From contig NOKP01000002.1 of the NCBI GenBank assembly GCA_002682825.1, forward strand, positions 5,624,309 through 5,688,308: a stretch of 64,000 bases of DNA, in the 5' to 3' direction. Source of the stretch: Neonectria sp. B-13 (Eukaryota > Ascomycota > Sordariomycetes > Hypocreales > Nectriaceae). The notes below the pieces were generated by a model, which did not search any database, was not told the DNA's origin, and was given only the letters and a program-made list of their open reading frames with translations. The translations under genes and the position numbers were made by a program. Positions 45,974 to 58,346 of this stretch are shown in pieces (positions within the stretch are counted from its first letter, which is position 1; every line of letters begins with the position of its first letter).

Positions 45974-47247
45974 GGTTGAATCTGAGATGGGAGATGGGAG
46001 ATGGGGTGATTGTAATGAAATAAAAGACACTTCTTAGATGAAGGCGTGGATTATACTCCGACGTATTGAATGAAGGATATAGGTCCCAAGAAGGAAAGCA
46101 GGCTTTTATATCAACGCCGAACACTCCGGCGCAGTACTTAATAGAAACAGCTACAGTCTAAGCCCTAGTACTATCTATTTCACTCTTCTCTTCAGTTCGA
46201 CACGTCGGACCGAGCTGGACCGACCGGGTAGCGAGCCATATCTCCTCGTTCTTGGTATCTAACCCCTTCTACGGCCCCTGATTCAAACCATCAGGCATCC
46301 GTGTTAGTGACTATCAGTGCGGAGGGTTGGTGTCCGCTCTCTAGTCGTGAACTCGTGGTTAAGAATTATGGGGTTAGTGGGAGGGACCAATCAAGTGGGG
46401 GATATGGAGGCGAGCTATTACTAGGCCCCGAGTTATCTGGGTAATTATTATCCTGAAGCTTAAATCGACGGGGCTAACCAAGAGATGACGCAATGGCAAA
46501 TAATATTCCGGCTATTGATAATTCACAGCAGAGACAAGGGGAATGTCCTAGGCCGCCCCTCGTAAAACCTCAGGTTCTCATCTCAGCATCTGTGTGAGCA
46601 TTTACAACTGACTCCCAAGTCTGCCATGATATGGTGAGGGTTCACCCTTAGCTTAAGGCGCATTCAAATTCATAGCATCATGCAAGTTTCAAGATACAGG
46701 GCCAAAATCCATACCCAGCAGTCATAACATTACCTTGCCCCTATCGGGAAGTTGTCAAGCTGGTCGCTGTTAACGCTATTAATAAAGAGCAGCCTTGCGG
46801 AAACTTTGCTTGAGCAGTATGGCCAAACACTCTACACCAATCGTAACGACGATACGCCACTTGTCTTATTTTTAGCTCTTCATGACAATCGCTTATGTAT
46901 TTTAGCTGCATTTCTCTCATGCTTGAAGAATTCCCGCTCAGCGACTTACAGATCATGAGACTTTGTCAACCCGGTGCCCACATGTTTCGAGATGCTTCCA
47001 CACAACTTGAACCTTACCTCACGTCAGTCCGTCACCGCAAAGTGTCATGACGACATTTTAACGTTAAAAGGCTCGCCTTAGATAAATTTATTTATATTCT
47101 GTGACTCTTTACAGTCTCCACCTTCAATCTGTCGCCAACAACGCTCATTCAATCGTCACGGATCTGACCATTTGCTTCTGCTCTCAAGGCGATGGTGATA
47201 TCCCCTTAATATACGTGCTTGCCTCACGGCCATGGCAACGCATAAAA
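45974..47247. other. Aldoxime dehydratase promoter region and spacer
   Basis: Contains the CGG-type repeat near 46,204. The rest, including short frames at 46741-46958, shows no gene. Confidence 0.45.
46204..46227 (-). promoter_or_regulatory. CGG-type repeat upstream of the aldoxime dehydratase
   Basis: Plus strand reads GTCGGACCGAGCTGGACCGA followed by CCGG. It contains the decamer CGGACCGAGC found in the nitrilase promoter, and also CGG-N11-CCG, the spacing used by Gal4-type proteins. It lies about 230 bp upstream of the ATG. Function is inferred. Confidence 0.5.
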
Positions 47248-47930
47248 AAGATCTATACTTACATACAGCTCCGCAGACTCCGTGGTTGAATGTCGCACAT
47301 GTGGAGGAGAAAGAGCTTACTGGTGAAGACCTGGTGGCTACGGACATCCGAGTTGGCGAGCTCATGCCTAACAATGGATCGAACAGAGCATGGAAGATTC
47401 AGTTTATTAGTGTCTGGATGCTGAGAACCAACTACGCCGGTGACAGTCAACTGGCTGCTACGGCAGTTGATGTTCTCTCCGGCGTGGATGCTGGTCGAGC
47501 TGCCACCAGGATGGACCATGATACACTCAACTCTCTAGCTACACGACACTCATCCTGTCGTACCAGTTTAAAGACTAACCTTACAGCACGGCAAGGCCAA
47601 ACCAAGACCAGACAACCCTCACAAAGATTTATTAAGGGTTAGGGCGGACGTCAAGTTCAAGATTGTTCAAATCTCCGACACTCGCATCGTGACTGGCGTC
47701 GGTGTGTGCCGCGATGCCGTCGATGCCAATGACCAGCCTCCGCCTAAAATCGAAGCTAATCCGCTGACTGTAGACATGCCAGGCTCTGTACAATTATCAA
47801 TTCTTCAACAATTCCCCTTCAGCCGGGCCCAGCCAGCGTCGACGGCATCGGCAACTACTATACCCATATCTTCCCTCAAATACCATCACGAAGACCACTA
47901 TGGACTCTAAATTTCCTCGACTCACTGATG
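47248..47930 (+). pseudogene. DCR2-like metallophosphatase pseudogene
   Basis: Pieces of a calcineurin-like phosphoesterase of the fungal DCR2 type in the right order but different frames: KDLYLHTAPQTPWLNVAHV with ATDIRVGEL, QLAATAVDVLSGVDA, then after frame changes DTHPVVPV, RLTLQHGKAKP, DVKFKIVQISDTRIVTGVGV, and finally GPASVDGIGNYYTHIFPQIP. The middle of the catalytic domain between the last two pieces is missing, and in-frame stops (TAG near 47,536, TAA near 47,570) interrupt the reading. The first metal-binding motif reads SDTR where the family has SDTH or ADLH. The gene is dead. Confidence 0.8.
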
Positions 47931-48393
47931 TTATCACTAGGAAGAGAAAATGCAGAAATTATCCCCAGTGTAGAGGAGGGTTGTTAAGGTTGCGCCGGTC
48001 GATGGTGAGATGCGTGGCACAGGAAACAACCTTTATTCGCAGGGCGAGTCAATGCAACGGCTGCGACCAACAAGCGTGCCGTATCTTAGGCATCGGCACA
48101 ATATATTGTTCTCACCACTTACCGTCATAATCATTGTCGCAGGCTAACACAATGATTGTCGTGATTCTCTCAATGCTGATGCTCACGCGAGCGTCACAAA
48201 GCCATAGACTCTTTACCATCTTTCGTATAAAGGGTGCTAACGCTGGTGTGTCATCCGCACCAGGAACAAAACAGTGCTGACATGAAACCCAACCACAAAC
48301 AAAAGGGCAACTCTGAATGTATTTCTCATGTCTCATCCGTCTCAAAGCATAAACACACCTCGTTCTCATTTCTAGGTCCACACACCTGCGTTT
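47931..48393. other. Intergenic: 3' flank of the MATE gene
   Basis: About 460 bp without a supported gene. Small frames (47900-48130 plus and 48112-48381 minus) have no recognisable content. Confidence 0.4.
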
Positions 48394-50711
48394 TCATTGT
48401 CTAATCTCCATGTCTTTATTTCCAATGTTGACATTCTCAGACAGCATCCTGGCCTCAGCTTGAGCAACAGCACTCTCCCAGTCTGCGTGATACAGATACA
48501 AGAGCTCAAGCCCCGACACGCTAGAGAATTGTCAGCACACGGATACACGAACATATCGGAGCCGTCATTGTTGACACCCGGTGACAAGACTTACACAGCA
48601 AGGCCGACGGTAAGTCCAGCCCAAAGGCCACTCAGTTTCCAACCAAGAGCAAACCCAGTCGACAGCGAGATTGGCAATGCCACACAGTAGTATGAGAACA
48701 GGTTTGCATAACCTCCGATTGCCTGGCGTCCAATACCACGAAGAATGCCGTGAGATACTGCCGCCAAGGCATCAAAAATCTGCATTATTGCACATACGAA
48801 TATGGCATGAGAGACGATGTCGATGACTTGCTCATCGTTTGTGAAAGCCATTGGAAGCAGTCTGCGGAGACTGATGAACACGGTCATGTTAAACAGACCC
48901 ACGATACATGCGGCGGCGATAGCCTACACGCGACGTTAATTGACATGCACCAAGCCGTGATGGAACAGATAAGAAGGAGAACTACACGTACAACTTTTGC
49001 AGTTAATCGTGCAGCATCACTTAAATTTGCACCGATGAGATTCGCGATCCGAGTCGATGTTGCAATGGCCAGTGGAAATGGAATGTTGAAGGAGGTGGAT
49101 GTCACAGTGACGAGGACACTCTGGGCCGCAAGTTGTGCGGTTCCAAACTGACCGGCTGCGATTGTGAGGATTTCCAAGACTGAGAACTGGGCCTCGATCA
49201 TAATCATTCCCGGCAGCGCCAGCTTGATCATCGGACCTGCGTTGAGTGAGATGTTAGCGCGCTTGTCCCTGATACATCGAGGTGGAAAGGGATAGAAGCT
49301 CACCCCAATTACTAAACGCCTTTTTGCTGAAGCCTTTCCAACACTCAGACCCCTGGACGAACCTCACGTACAAGATTAGCAGAATGGGCAATAGATTCTG
49401 AGTAATCGCCATGGCAGCAGCCGCTCCGGAAAAGTGCCAGCCAAATCGAAAGACGAACAGGTAGTTCTGCAGAAAACTCAGCGGAGCGCCGAGGAGCAAG
49501 ACATACGTCGTCGCGTGGAATAAGCCCTGCGACTGTACAAAACGCTTGCCGCTCTCAAAGGCCGCAACACCAGGCATGCCAGCAATCAGGACTCGCAGAT
49601 AAAGAGCTGCGAGGGCGGCTGTATCCTCGCTTGGAACCAGAGATTTCAGAATTGGCTCCGAGAACCACCAGACCACGGCAACTGGTACCATGAGTATCCA
49701 GAGGAGCCAGGTCATGCGTTGTGCCTGAAGCCCGACAAGATGCTTGTGACCTGAACCATACGCTTGGGCGCAGAGCGTATCTAGACACGTTGCGAGACCC
49801 TGTACAGGAACATAGCAGGTTATACTAGCCGTCATCGTGGCCACTGCGTGTTGATTAGTGCATGGTCGCTATTTGGAGTAAACGTTGGGGTATAAATCGT
49901 TGAAGCACATACGATTAACCGCAGCCAACTCCTCCATTCCAAGTCGACCGACGGTCAGCACGCTTCCAATCGTGACAGAATAATGCAGAAGAAAGGTGGC
50001 AATCAACGGCGCTGAGTATTGCACCAGGGTCTTTGCTTCACGCTGCCAAGTCGTCTTGATATGGTGAGCGGCCACGGCTTCTTCCCATTGTTCGTGTATT
50101 TCATTGGGTCCTGGTGTCGGCGGAGTATAGTCGTATTCGGATTCGGATTCATCCTCGTCCTCAAGCGCGTCACGTAGTAGCGGAGTGGTCTCTGCAGAGG
50201 GCTCTTGTGAAAGACTCGGTCTCTCGTGGTCTCGAGCCTTGGTGCCGAACACGGATCGGTACAGGCGTCCTACGGAGGAGGTCTTCCACTTTTTCCAGGG
50301 GTCCCTGGGTGGAATAATGTGGTTATCGCGTAAAAGAGTAAGCTCTGCGTCGGTTGATTCTTCCAGATCGTGATGGTTGGCAACTGGACGGTCCACGCCT
50401 TGGATCGGAATCGTCGAGTAGCCGCATCCGTAGGCGACACCGTTCGGGTGGAAGGCAAGCTTCGCATCGACCGCGTGAGGTTGCTGTGACTCTGAATCAC
50501 TAGCTATCGCATCATCTTCATGGTTATCAACTCCCTCGTCAGACGAGCAATCTGCAATGTCTCTGCTCAATATCTCTCGGACGATGGGCGACGTGGCAAT
50601 GAATGAAGACGGCAAGGGTAGGCTGTCGGGAAGGAAATCTGACAGGATAGAGTGACGGCGATCCCGAGAAGGGACGCCTATGTTGATGGGGTCAGAAGTC
50701 GGAGTCGACAT
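48394..50711 (-). CDS. MATE-family efflux transporter
   Basis: Multidrug and toxic-compound extrusion antiporter that exports organic cations or metabolites using a cation gradient. Five exons (49913-50711, 49304-49843, 48992-49236, 48595-48923, 48394-48520) give 679 residues. About 210 cytosolic, acidic, Ser/Pro-rich residues come first (PLLRDALEDEDESESEYDYTP), then twelve or so hydrophobic segments. MATE hallmarks include TLVQYSAPLIATFLLHYSV, GRLGMEELAAVN, VQGLATCLDTLCAQAYG, WLLWILMVPVAVVWW, ALPGMIMIEAQFSVLEIL and IATSTRIANLIGANL. The long N-terminus is common in fungal MATEs. The first ATG (50711) is used because the upstream frame begins with TTG. Substrate unknown; export of a product of the nearby pathway is possible. 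Confidence 0.93.
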
Positions 50712-51990
50712 GTCCGAGGATATTGAGCGAGATGCAGGAGTTGCATCACCAAAGCTCAACAGCGCGATGGCGGAAATTTCCCATATAAGTAAAAGGGCTC
50801 AGCAACGAAGCCTGATGTGATTCCGGCCATGATGACATCAACAATGTGACACCCGAAACACGGTGAAGCAGAACCGCCCCAAGATTGACGTTGCGGTGAG
50901 ATAGCGCTCGCAAGGATGGTTGGCTTGTTGGGTTGACAGCGGGATACGGAAACGTAGAAGATAAGGATCAATGACGTTCATGTGGCGCATCAACGTCCGT
51001 CATGGTGCAGATCTACTACACCCCTACCCTACAATTACCCCCACCAACGCCGAGTTTGGTGGTAGAGAGGCGACAAGGTGACACACACTAAGCTGCACGA
51101 GGTAGAATGCGGAAGTGTTATTTGCTCACCTCCGCCTTTCTTCTCTGACCAGTTCTTAAACCATCTCAACCCTGTTCGACATCATTCCAAGTTTCGCTGA
51201 CAGCCAATGATGGCTGATCGGCCCCAGTGAGATGGCGAGCACGCACAGCTCTGCATGCACCACCCCGGCCTGAGATTCGACCGGCGCAGAAACAATGCGA
51301 TTAGCTGTTTGAGCATAGGAGAATAGGAAATAAACTCGCCCTAACCGGGTTATGCTCATATTCTTCACCGATAATGTTGAGGCAACTAATGAGTGGCTAC
51401 AGTACGCGCCACATTCCCCCAAGGACCCCTAGATGGCGCCATGGGTAAGCCATCGCTAGCACGAGGGATGTGTAGTGCAAACCCATAAGCCACGCGCACA
51501 TTAGTCGGTGAGATGGGGCATCATTCGTAGATGGGACTGTGTAGGTGTGCTCAGCTACATGGTGGGTCCTGTAGGCGACGCTGCAGAGACATTGCTTCAA
51601 AGAGACTGAACGATAGATGTATCACTGGACGAGTGTAAGAATCCCGCCCAGCCGCTTTTCTCCGCGATCCGATATGTGTTTGCTAACTTGTCAGTACTCA
51701 ACCTGTACTAGCTGATGTGTCTAGTTTTGGTTGGGGCTTGGTAACGATCTCCCAGTTCTTGATCATGGTGAGGCCTAAGGGTCTAGTAGCATACAGCTGG
51801 TGGAGTGCAAGGTCACCGGAAGCCACTCGCCAACCAACAATCACATAACCGGTGATGAGGTATTAGAGTCGATATTATATGGAGAGTTGTGGTTCGAGAA
51901 CTCATTCCTTTCTGCTATTTGTTAAATGCACAACATATAATTTACCCCAGCCCTGGCATTATACAAACTAAATTACAAACCGTTGCTGTC
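50712..51990. other. 1.3-kb intergenic region: MATE promoter
   Basis: Upstream of the MATE gene and downstream of the 2-oxoglutarate oxygenase. No copy of the CGGACCG-type repeat and no credible gene (51156-51600 minus frames rejected). Confidence 0.4.
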
Positions 51991-54900
51991 CTAGTCACTG
52001 GTTAAATCAATCACCTCAGCCTCCGCTGGAGGCGCCTTCCGCTTCGTCCCAGAAACTGAGGGAGAACGATTCGCCGGGTTGATCGTTGACAACGGGGCTG
52101 TGACTGAAGCCCAAGGTAGCCGCACCGTCGAGATTTGCTCCATGTTTATAATATTGGAGTAGTCCGGCCCTAGGAGCTGCTTGAGGGGGCGGTATTCGAA
52201 CAACCCAATCTCCTCGGCAGCCTTCGCCTTTCGTGCGGCCCATTGCCGACGTACTTCGGCGTTGTGCCGGAACGTCTTGGTGACCACTAAAGTCTGGGGT
52301 GAGCCTATCCGCTCCGTCTGATGAGCGCAATCAATTTGTGCGCCTTCGAGCTCTTGGTGAATATGCTGTCGCCGTTTCTTGTTCACGGCGAAGCGGCCGG
52401 TTGTCTGCGTGGCGCTGACAAGGAAGACGTTCAGACGCTGGCAGTCAGTACATGAGCAGTGCACACTTGCTCGTGCCAGGTTTTTATCTTTCGCGGGCTC
52501 GGGGCCTACGTATGTGTTGAGGTAGGTCTTCATAACGGTGAGAAAAAGCTGTTGATAGCATGAGGTGCTGAGGGGTATGGCCTTGGATGTGAGAATGGGG
52601 ATGAGAGAGCGTAGGAACGGGATCCATAGAGCGAGTAGTTCGATGGCGCTAAACCGGGGAGCGTCAGCGACGATTTTGGAGACGAGGGATTCTACGAGGT
52701 CATCTGCTTCTGTGCTTGCCTGAAGCATGGAAGAGAAGTGTTCGGCTAGCGCTTGTTGCGTGATGGTTGTTCGGAACTCATCCCCCTGAGTTGGTACGGG
52801 GGAAAGATGGCATGCCCTTTTAGTTGCCGAGGCTGCCGTGAGCTCGACTCCAGCGTCGCTTTGTATGTTGGCGAAGTCCGTCGAAGTGTGGAAAGATCTC
52901 GCCACATCCCGATGAAGCTGCATGGACTCTTCCGTGGGCAACATTCTTTGCTCTCGCAGCCGCCTTAGAAACCCAATAACGAATGCTACGGCGCCACGGT
53001 TTCTGTTAATTATAGGCACCACACTGCAATATCACTTAGCATCGTACAAACAATTGCGAAAGGGCTGGTTGAACCCACGTTTCCGAGAGTAAGGCAACCG
53101 GATCTTGAAAATATAGGGCGGCATCAACCATGGCTGGTCCATCTGCTTTGCCAACATTTTCAGAGGTGCAGGCATTTAGGCAAGAGCGGAGAATTGTGCG
53201 AGCCCAGACTAGGATGTGATCTGGAGCCAAACTAGTATCAAGAGTCGAACAGTCCTGGGTAATGGGCACCAAGGTGGCGATGGCCTGGAACCGGTCGGCG
53301 AAGTGAGGGTACGACAAGATGAGGTAGTCCAATCTACTGTAGTTAGCTTCCAAAAGCAACTTGTTAATTCAATACCAAACGTACCCCTTTTGAAGCGCAT
53401 TGAATCGGTCGTTGGCATCACTGTTGCTAGCACCTAGCCACTGTCGCAACCAGGTGAAGAAATCCAGCGGCAGCAGTACATTGTTTTTGACGGCAGCCAT
53501 TGCGAACAAGGCATATCGTCCTCGCTGTACAGCAATCTGGAGGACGTCACGCATGCCTTCACCATCAATGACCAGCTCCGGTCTACCGTACACCGTCGTG
53601 GGCGGGCCATTCCACGCTTTCTCACAGAGATTCACCAGCGCGGTGAATATTGACTCTGGGGCCTGTGGCCGCAAACACATTTGGGCAAGATAGCGGATCT
53701 GGATCGGGAAGTTGCTTTGTCGCGAGCAGGAGTATTCATGGTGGGAATCAAAGAAAAAGGGGATTGATTCGTGAGGGACGATGGCGACAGCCTAAGTTTT
53801 GAACGAGTGAGTGGTGGACAGCAATGTGAATATATAGATAGGGACGAAGAGGTGCATACCGTAACGCGATACCAGTGTGTCGCCGTTGGACCATAGTTCC
53901 CCATATACCCTTCATAATCCTCTTCCCCTTCAAGGTCCTCGAAGCAGGCTTCGTCGAGGATGTCTTCTTCGTCAAGCATTAGATCCTTCGTAACAACGCG
54001 GCCTTCCAGATCATGAATGGTCTTGACTCTATAAGTCGATTCGAGAACTTCATCAATATGATGATAATCTCCTTCATCTTCTTCGTCTTCATCTTCGTAG
54101 TCGTCGTAGTCGTACCTGCGCCGTGAAGGGTCATAGTAGTCGTTTTCGATGGCCCCTGTCTCCTCTTTCTCCAGAAGCGCGAGGAAGATCTCGACGGGCA
54201 ACTCGCTACTCATCTCTTTCAGAGCCTGGACCCGAGCTAGATCTTGCGTCTTCAACATCTTGAGTGAGACGTTGGCTTCGGTGTAATCGTGCTCAAGCAC
54301 GTGGTAGACGTACTCCCTCTCGCGCGACTCTACATCCTGGGCAAGCCACCGTTCTAGCGTAGTGCGGAGATCTTTAGTCTCGGACCTCTGTAAGCCTCCC
54401 GTTGGACGTGTCTCTGCGTGATCGATGGCGAGGTTGTAGGTAACAACCCAGCGGTAGCCAGACGTAACAGGGAAGACCTCGTGCGATACGTCCGAGTACC
54501 AGTAGCCAACGGACTGCTTAAACTCGGATGTCTTGAAGACCTTCTTCTCGCCACAATGCTTGAGCACCACCTCTCCGCCTTGGTGCGCCGAGGGCAAGCA
54601 TAATACGAGAGAGCCAAACATGTCGGGGATTTTCTCAGTGCTGTGGGCCCGTCAGACGAAATGACCGCTGCTGACCGTTTGTAAGAGGAAACTTACTCGG
54701 TGTGTGCCTTGAACATAGCGCCTTTTTCGTACACAAGCATCTTATATACTTCAGCCCTGATGGGCGCATCGATCCCAAGATCTTCAGCGACAGCGCGACA
54801 CATCGTATTAACAAAACCCGGCCAGGCCGGGTCCTTGAAGGTGAACTTGTCTGCGTCCAACTCCCACGTATTGCGGACCGAAGTGTCAACGATGGTGTCG

Positions 54901-55220
54901 CTTCCTTTACCGTAGGGTGCTTGGGAAGCCGATGCAATCAGCTGGCGCGCCTGGGACTCGCTTAGCGGCATCGTTATGTCACCGACGCCATTGACAAAGA
55001 GCCCAGCAGGTGGCGCCTGGCTCAGCGCCCGATACGATGCAAAGGATCCAGGTGTTTTAATGTTGTTGAAGGCATTAAGGAGGTTTTTCTTAAGCTCAAA
55101 AGGATGATTTTCGATGCTCGAGCCGCTAACAGCGCTTTGAACATTGCCGAGCGCAGGCGTCCCAGCGGTCGGGGCCGCAGGGCGGGGAATGTAGTCCGCC
55201 ATCTCGTTGTTTTCTGCCAT
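51991..55220 (-). CDS. 2-oxoglutarate/Fe(II)-dependent oxygenase, large fungal type
   Basis: Five exons (54697-55220, 53860-54640, 53385-53791, 53079-53336, 51991-53023) give 1000 residues. The prolyl-4-hydroxylase-like domain is N-terminal: LLVYEKGAMF-type lead into FKAHTDTEKIPDMFG, where the first intron restores the H-x-D iron ligands (H173, D175); LCLPSAHQGGEVVLKH; and the distal His in YWYSDVSHEV (H228) before VTSGYRWVVTYNLA. A very acidic stretch (DYDDYEDEDEEDEGDYHH) comes before ATHWYRVTAVAIVPHESIP. The remaining 550 residues are helical and of unknown fold, and end in a basic tail with KRKAPPAEAEV, which may be a nuclear signal. Such proteins hydroxylate proteins or small molecules; the target is unknown. 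The junction LLSET-VVPIINRN was chosen because the alternative intron would be only about 24 bp. Confidence 0.87.
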
Positions 55221-56833
55221 AGGGGCTACGCTAGAGACATGCGCGGGCTCCAATTATCCGCTTGAAGAGGCCAAAGTTGAACGAGTGAAGAAAGAGTAGT
55301 CAATGCGAACCAATATGGCAGAGAAGGAAGATTCCACGACGCGTGATCGCATGCAAAGAGGCGTGTTGATCCCACGGTCTGCGACGTGCGTGCTGCGCTA
55401 GGGGTCACCGCCTACCGCATTCAGCCGATGAAAAAGCGAGTTGAGAAAGGGGCATTAATCTAGACGAGAACCTTGAATATCTCGCTGCATTCCATAATTA
55501 AATACATGAACATCTCTAACGCGACTACATAGCTGTATTTTAGAATAGATGCAACGGATATCGCGCACTCCCAATTCATTTAAGCACGTCATTAGTAGTG
55601 CTCTAAGTTTGGTAGTGATATAAAATGTTGTAACTATAATACTAGCTCTCAAAGCAAAATACCTACTATCCAGATCTCGACAATATCACTGATTTCTTCG
55701 TCCGGGCCAGTCCCTCATTCGTATTTCTGTAGATTTTAGACGAGCCCCTTCTGATTTTACGGCGCTGTTGACGGTACTATTAGCGCTTATGTTCCGATAT
55801 TTGCCTCCGCGAACTGAAGCTTTCGCAACCTTAGAACGTTTCCCGCGTGTAGAGAGTATACGACATCGTTCCAATGGAGAATAGAAGGCAACTTTTATGG
55901 TTATAGTACTTACTGCATTGGGTTCTGGCCTTGATTGCGGCCGTTCGATAAGGTACGCCAAGCGAATATCATCCTTTCCAATCACTCTTATCAAATCCAA
56001 AACAGCCAGCCTTTTCTTTCCATTACTCCTGAGTATAAATACAGGTTCAGCCTCGATGGCCGCAGCAAATCTTTTGCAAATTGTGTTATCCGTGGGAGCA
56101 AGTCACTGGCTAATCGCAATTATATTCCCATCGGTGCTAAATTTGACATAACAAACGACACCAGTGTGGGAGAGGGTGTGGCCTGGGCGCACGATCAAAT
56201 GGCGGGATGCCTGCGAGTTATCAGTGCAACCTTCGTTTTCCTCAGAATCCGGCGCCATGTGTTTGAATCTGTCCGAGGAAGAACTAGTTTTACTAGGGTC
56301 ATCATCCCCCGTTACGGATACGGCGCCGCACATCAATTGATAAGGGATGGGGCCCACGGCGCTACGTGGTTAGCGAGCCAGCGGCCGTCCTCACTTTAAT
56401 TCAGGTGTCGACAGCCGCTGTCGGGCGCTCCGAACATTTACGTCTGTATTTGGAATTAACTCTCAATAGAATCGTTATATTTCCTAAGATAAGGAGAAAC
56501 TCATAGTCTGTGGCTTCTGCCTGTCTTACCCACTCAGTCACGGGTCGTGACACTGATATACTGTTATAAACAGTCCTTACAGAATAGTTACTGTGGGCAA
56601 GAACAGAACCAGATAAGCGATTAGCTGCCGATATATACCTATCGATTTGTGGGGCACCCAACGGTCGGATCGACCGACCCGGACGATAGCCGGAGGGCGT
56701 AGAACACTGCCATGATGCTTTCAACTCTGGCAACAGGGACCATAAATCAAACCATCAGATATTCACATATTCGCAACTTCCTTTTGTTCCTTACGCAAAG
56801 GGCTTGGTCGAACTACCTAGCCTCTGTTCCGCC
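55221..56833. other. 1.6-kb divergent intergenic region between the oxygenase and the P450
   Basis: Contains the inverted repeat near 56,663. Several overlapping open frames around 55,686-56,399 have no recognisable domain and were not accepted. Confidence 0.4.
56663..56679 (+). promoter_or_regulatory. Inverted CGG repeat upstream of the P450
   Basis: GGTCGG-ATCGA-CCGACC: six-base arms around five bases, about 155 bp before the P450 ATG. The same arm and spacing, GTCGG-N5-CCGAC, occurs between the DUF1479 and MFS genes. A Zn2Cys6-type site is inferred. Confidence 0.5.
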
Positions 56834-58346
56834 ATGGCATTAACAAGTATCATTCCCGAATGGTCGTCCAGTCTATGGTTGACCCTTGGCTCTCTGGTCA
56901 CGGCTGGCTGGCTTGCCAAATGGCTCTATCGCCTTTACACCCACCCGCTGTCCGGGGTTCCCGGCCCTCGTCTCGCCGCCTGCTCGTCGCTGTGGCTCGC
57001 CTGGCACACCTTCGTCGGGGACGAGTGCACTGCCATCTTCCAATTGCATAAGCAGTACGGACCGGTGCTACGTGTCGGGCCGAACGATATCGATATCGCA
57101 GACGGTGATGCCGTCGAACCGATCTACCTAGACCACGGCGGGTTCCAGAAGACCCAGGCCTACTCCAAGTTCGATATTGATGGCCATTCGACCATCTTTT
57201 CGACACAGACGCTGGCTGAACGCGCCAATCGTGCCAAGGCAGTTGTTTCACTTTTCTCGACCGCATCGATCCGGAACTCACAACCTGTGCTCGGCCGGGT
57301 GGTCGACGAGTTTGTAGCCCGTTTGCAGGACGAGGCGCGCACGGGGAAACCGGTCGACGTTCTGAACGTCTCGCGGGCTATGGCCATTGATGCAGTAACT
57401 GCGTACCTGTTCCAGGAGCAGTATGGAGGTATTTCCGAAGGCACATCCCAGATGTCTGCGTCGCCGTTCGTCGATGCCTACGTGGGAGTGGGCGCTTTTT
57501 TCAACTTCCTCCCCGGTCATCTTGGGGACTTGCTCATGCCACTAATCGATCTGACGATGGGGGGCGCTGAGACAGCCCAATCTATGACCCTCGTCGACCG
57601 ATATACCAGCCAGCTTTCGAAAACGGCGTCCGTGGGTAGCGGGAGCTATGTGAGTCGCCTTCTAGAGCGATCAGTGCCCCAGGACCAGGTGCAGGTGGAG
57701 TTGAAAGATGTTTGCTTCGCGGGCACCGACTCAACCAGTATGAACATGGCAACGATATTATGGCATTTGTCCAAGAATCCCGACGTGTACGTCTCTTCGA
57801 TCGATGATACGATCCTGATACTAACATTTCTACCCCGGTAGATACTCCAGGTTGCGAGAAGAAGTGTTCGACCGGACGGCCAACCACGAGGATGCTATGT
57901 CTGGTCCATACCTCCGTGGTGTCATCCGTGAGGGCTTGCGGCTGTCCATGGCTAACCCAATACGGCTGCCGCGTCTCGTCCCTAAATATGGCTGGCGCTA
58001 CCACGACTACTTCTTCCCCGCCGGTACCAGTGTCGGCGTTGCATCCTTCCAGCTACACCAGGATGAGGATGTCTTCCCCGATTCTCAGCGGTTCTTGCCA
58101 GAGCGGTGGCTAGATCCAACAGACCGGATGCTCACCAACTTCTTTGCCTTTGGTAAGGGAAGCCGCGCATGTATCGCGCAGAATCTTGGCACCGCCGAGC
58201 TGACGCTCGCCACCGTCAAGGTGGTTCAGGCGGACCTGCTTCAGAGGGCTACGGTAGTTCAGGATCGCATCGAGATCATCGAATGGTTTAATTCGAGGGT
58301 CAGAGGGGAGCAGATTCTAATTCAGTTTGATTTGGAGTCCCAATAA
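56834..58346 (+). CDS. Cytochrome P450 monooxygenase
   Basis: Membrane-anchored heme monooxygenase of 485 residues from exons 56834-57786 and 57842-58346 (55-bp intron GTACGT...GTAG). N-terminal anchor LWLTLGSLVTAGWLAKWLYRL, proline hinge HPLSGVPGPRLA, I-helix oxygen-binding CFAGTDSTS, K-helix ExxR in REGLRL, FLPERWL (PERF-type), and the heme loop FFAFGKGSRACIAQNLG with the ligand Cys. In the heme loop the usual Gly two residues after Cys is Ala, and the Gly occurs later instead. The ATG in GCCATGG context is preferred over one 30 bp upstream. It is convergent with the DUF1479 gene. Substrate unknown; a role in supplying an aldoxime is speculative. Confidence 0.95.

Noticed and set aside
45974..46030. 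Longer aldoxime dehydratase start at 46030
   Set aside because: It would be GTG and adds a low-complexity leader; the ATG at 45973 begins the conserved MLRSRF start.
53024..53060. A 24-bp intron in the 2-oxoglutarate oxygenase gene
   Set aside because: Below a workable intron size. A GTGGGT donor at 53078 with the same acceptor gives 55 bp and a continuous frame.
55686..56399. Several overlapping frames upstream of the P450
   Set aside because: Low coding quality, no motifs, opposite strands open over the same bases.
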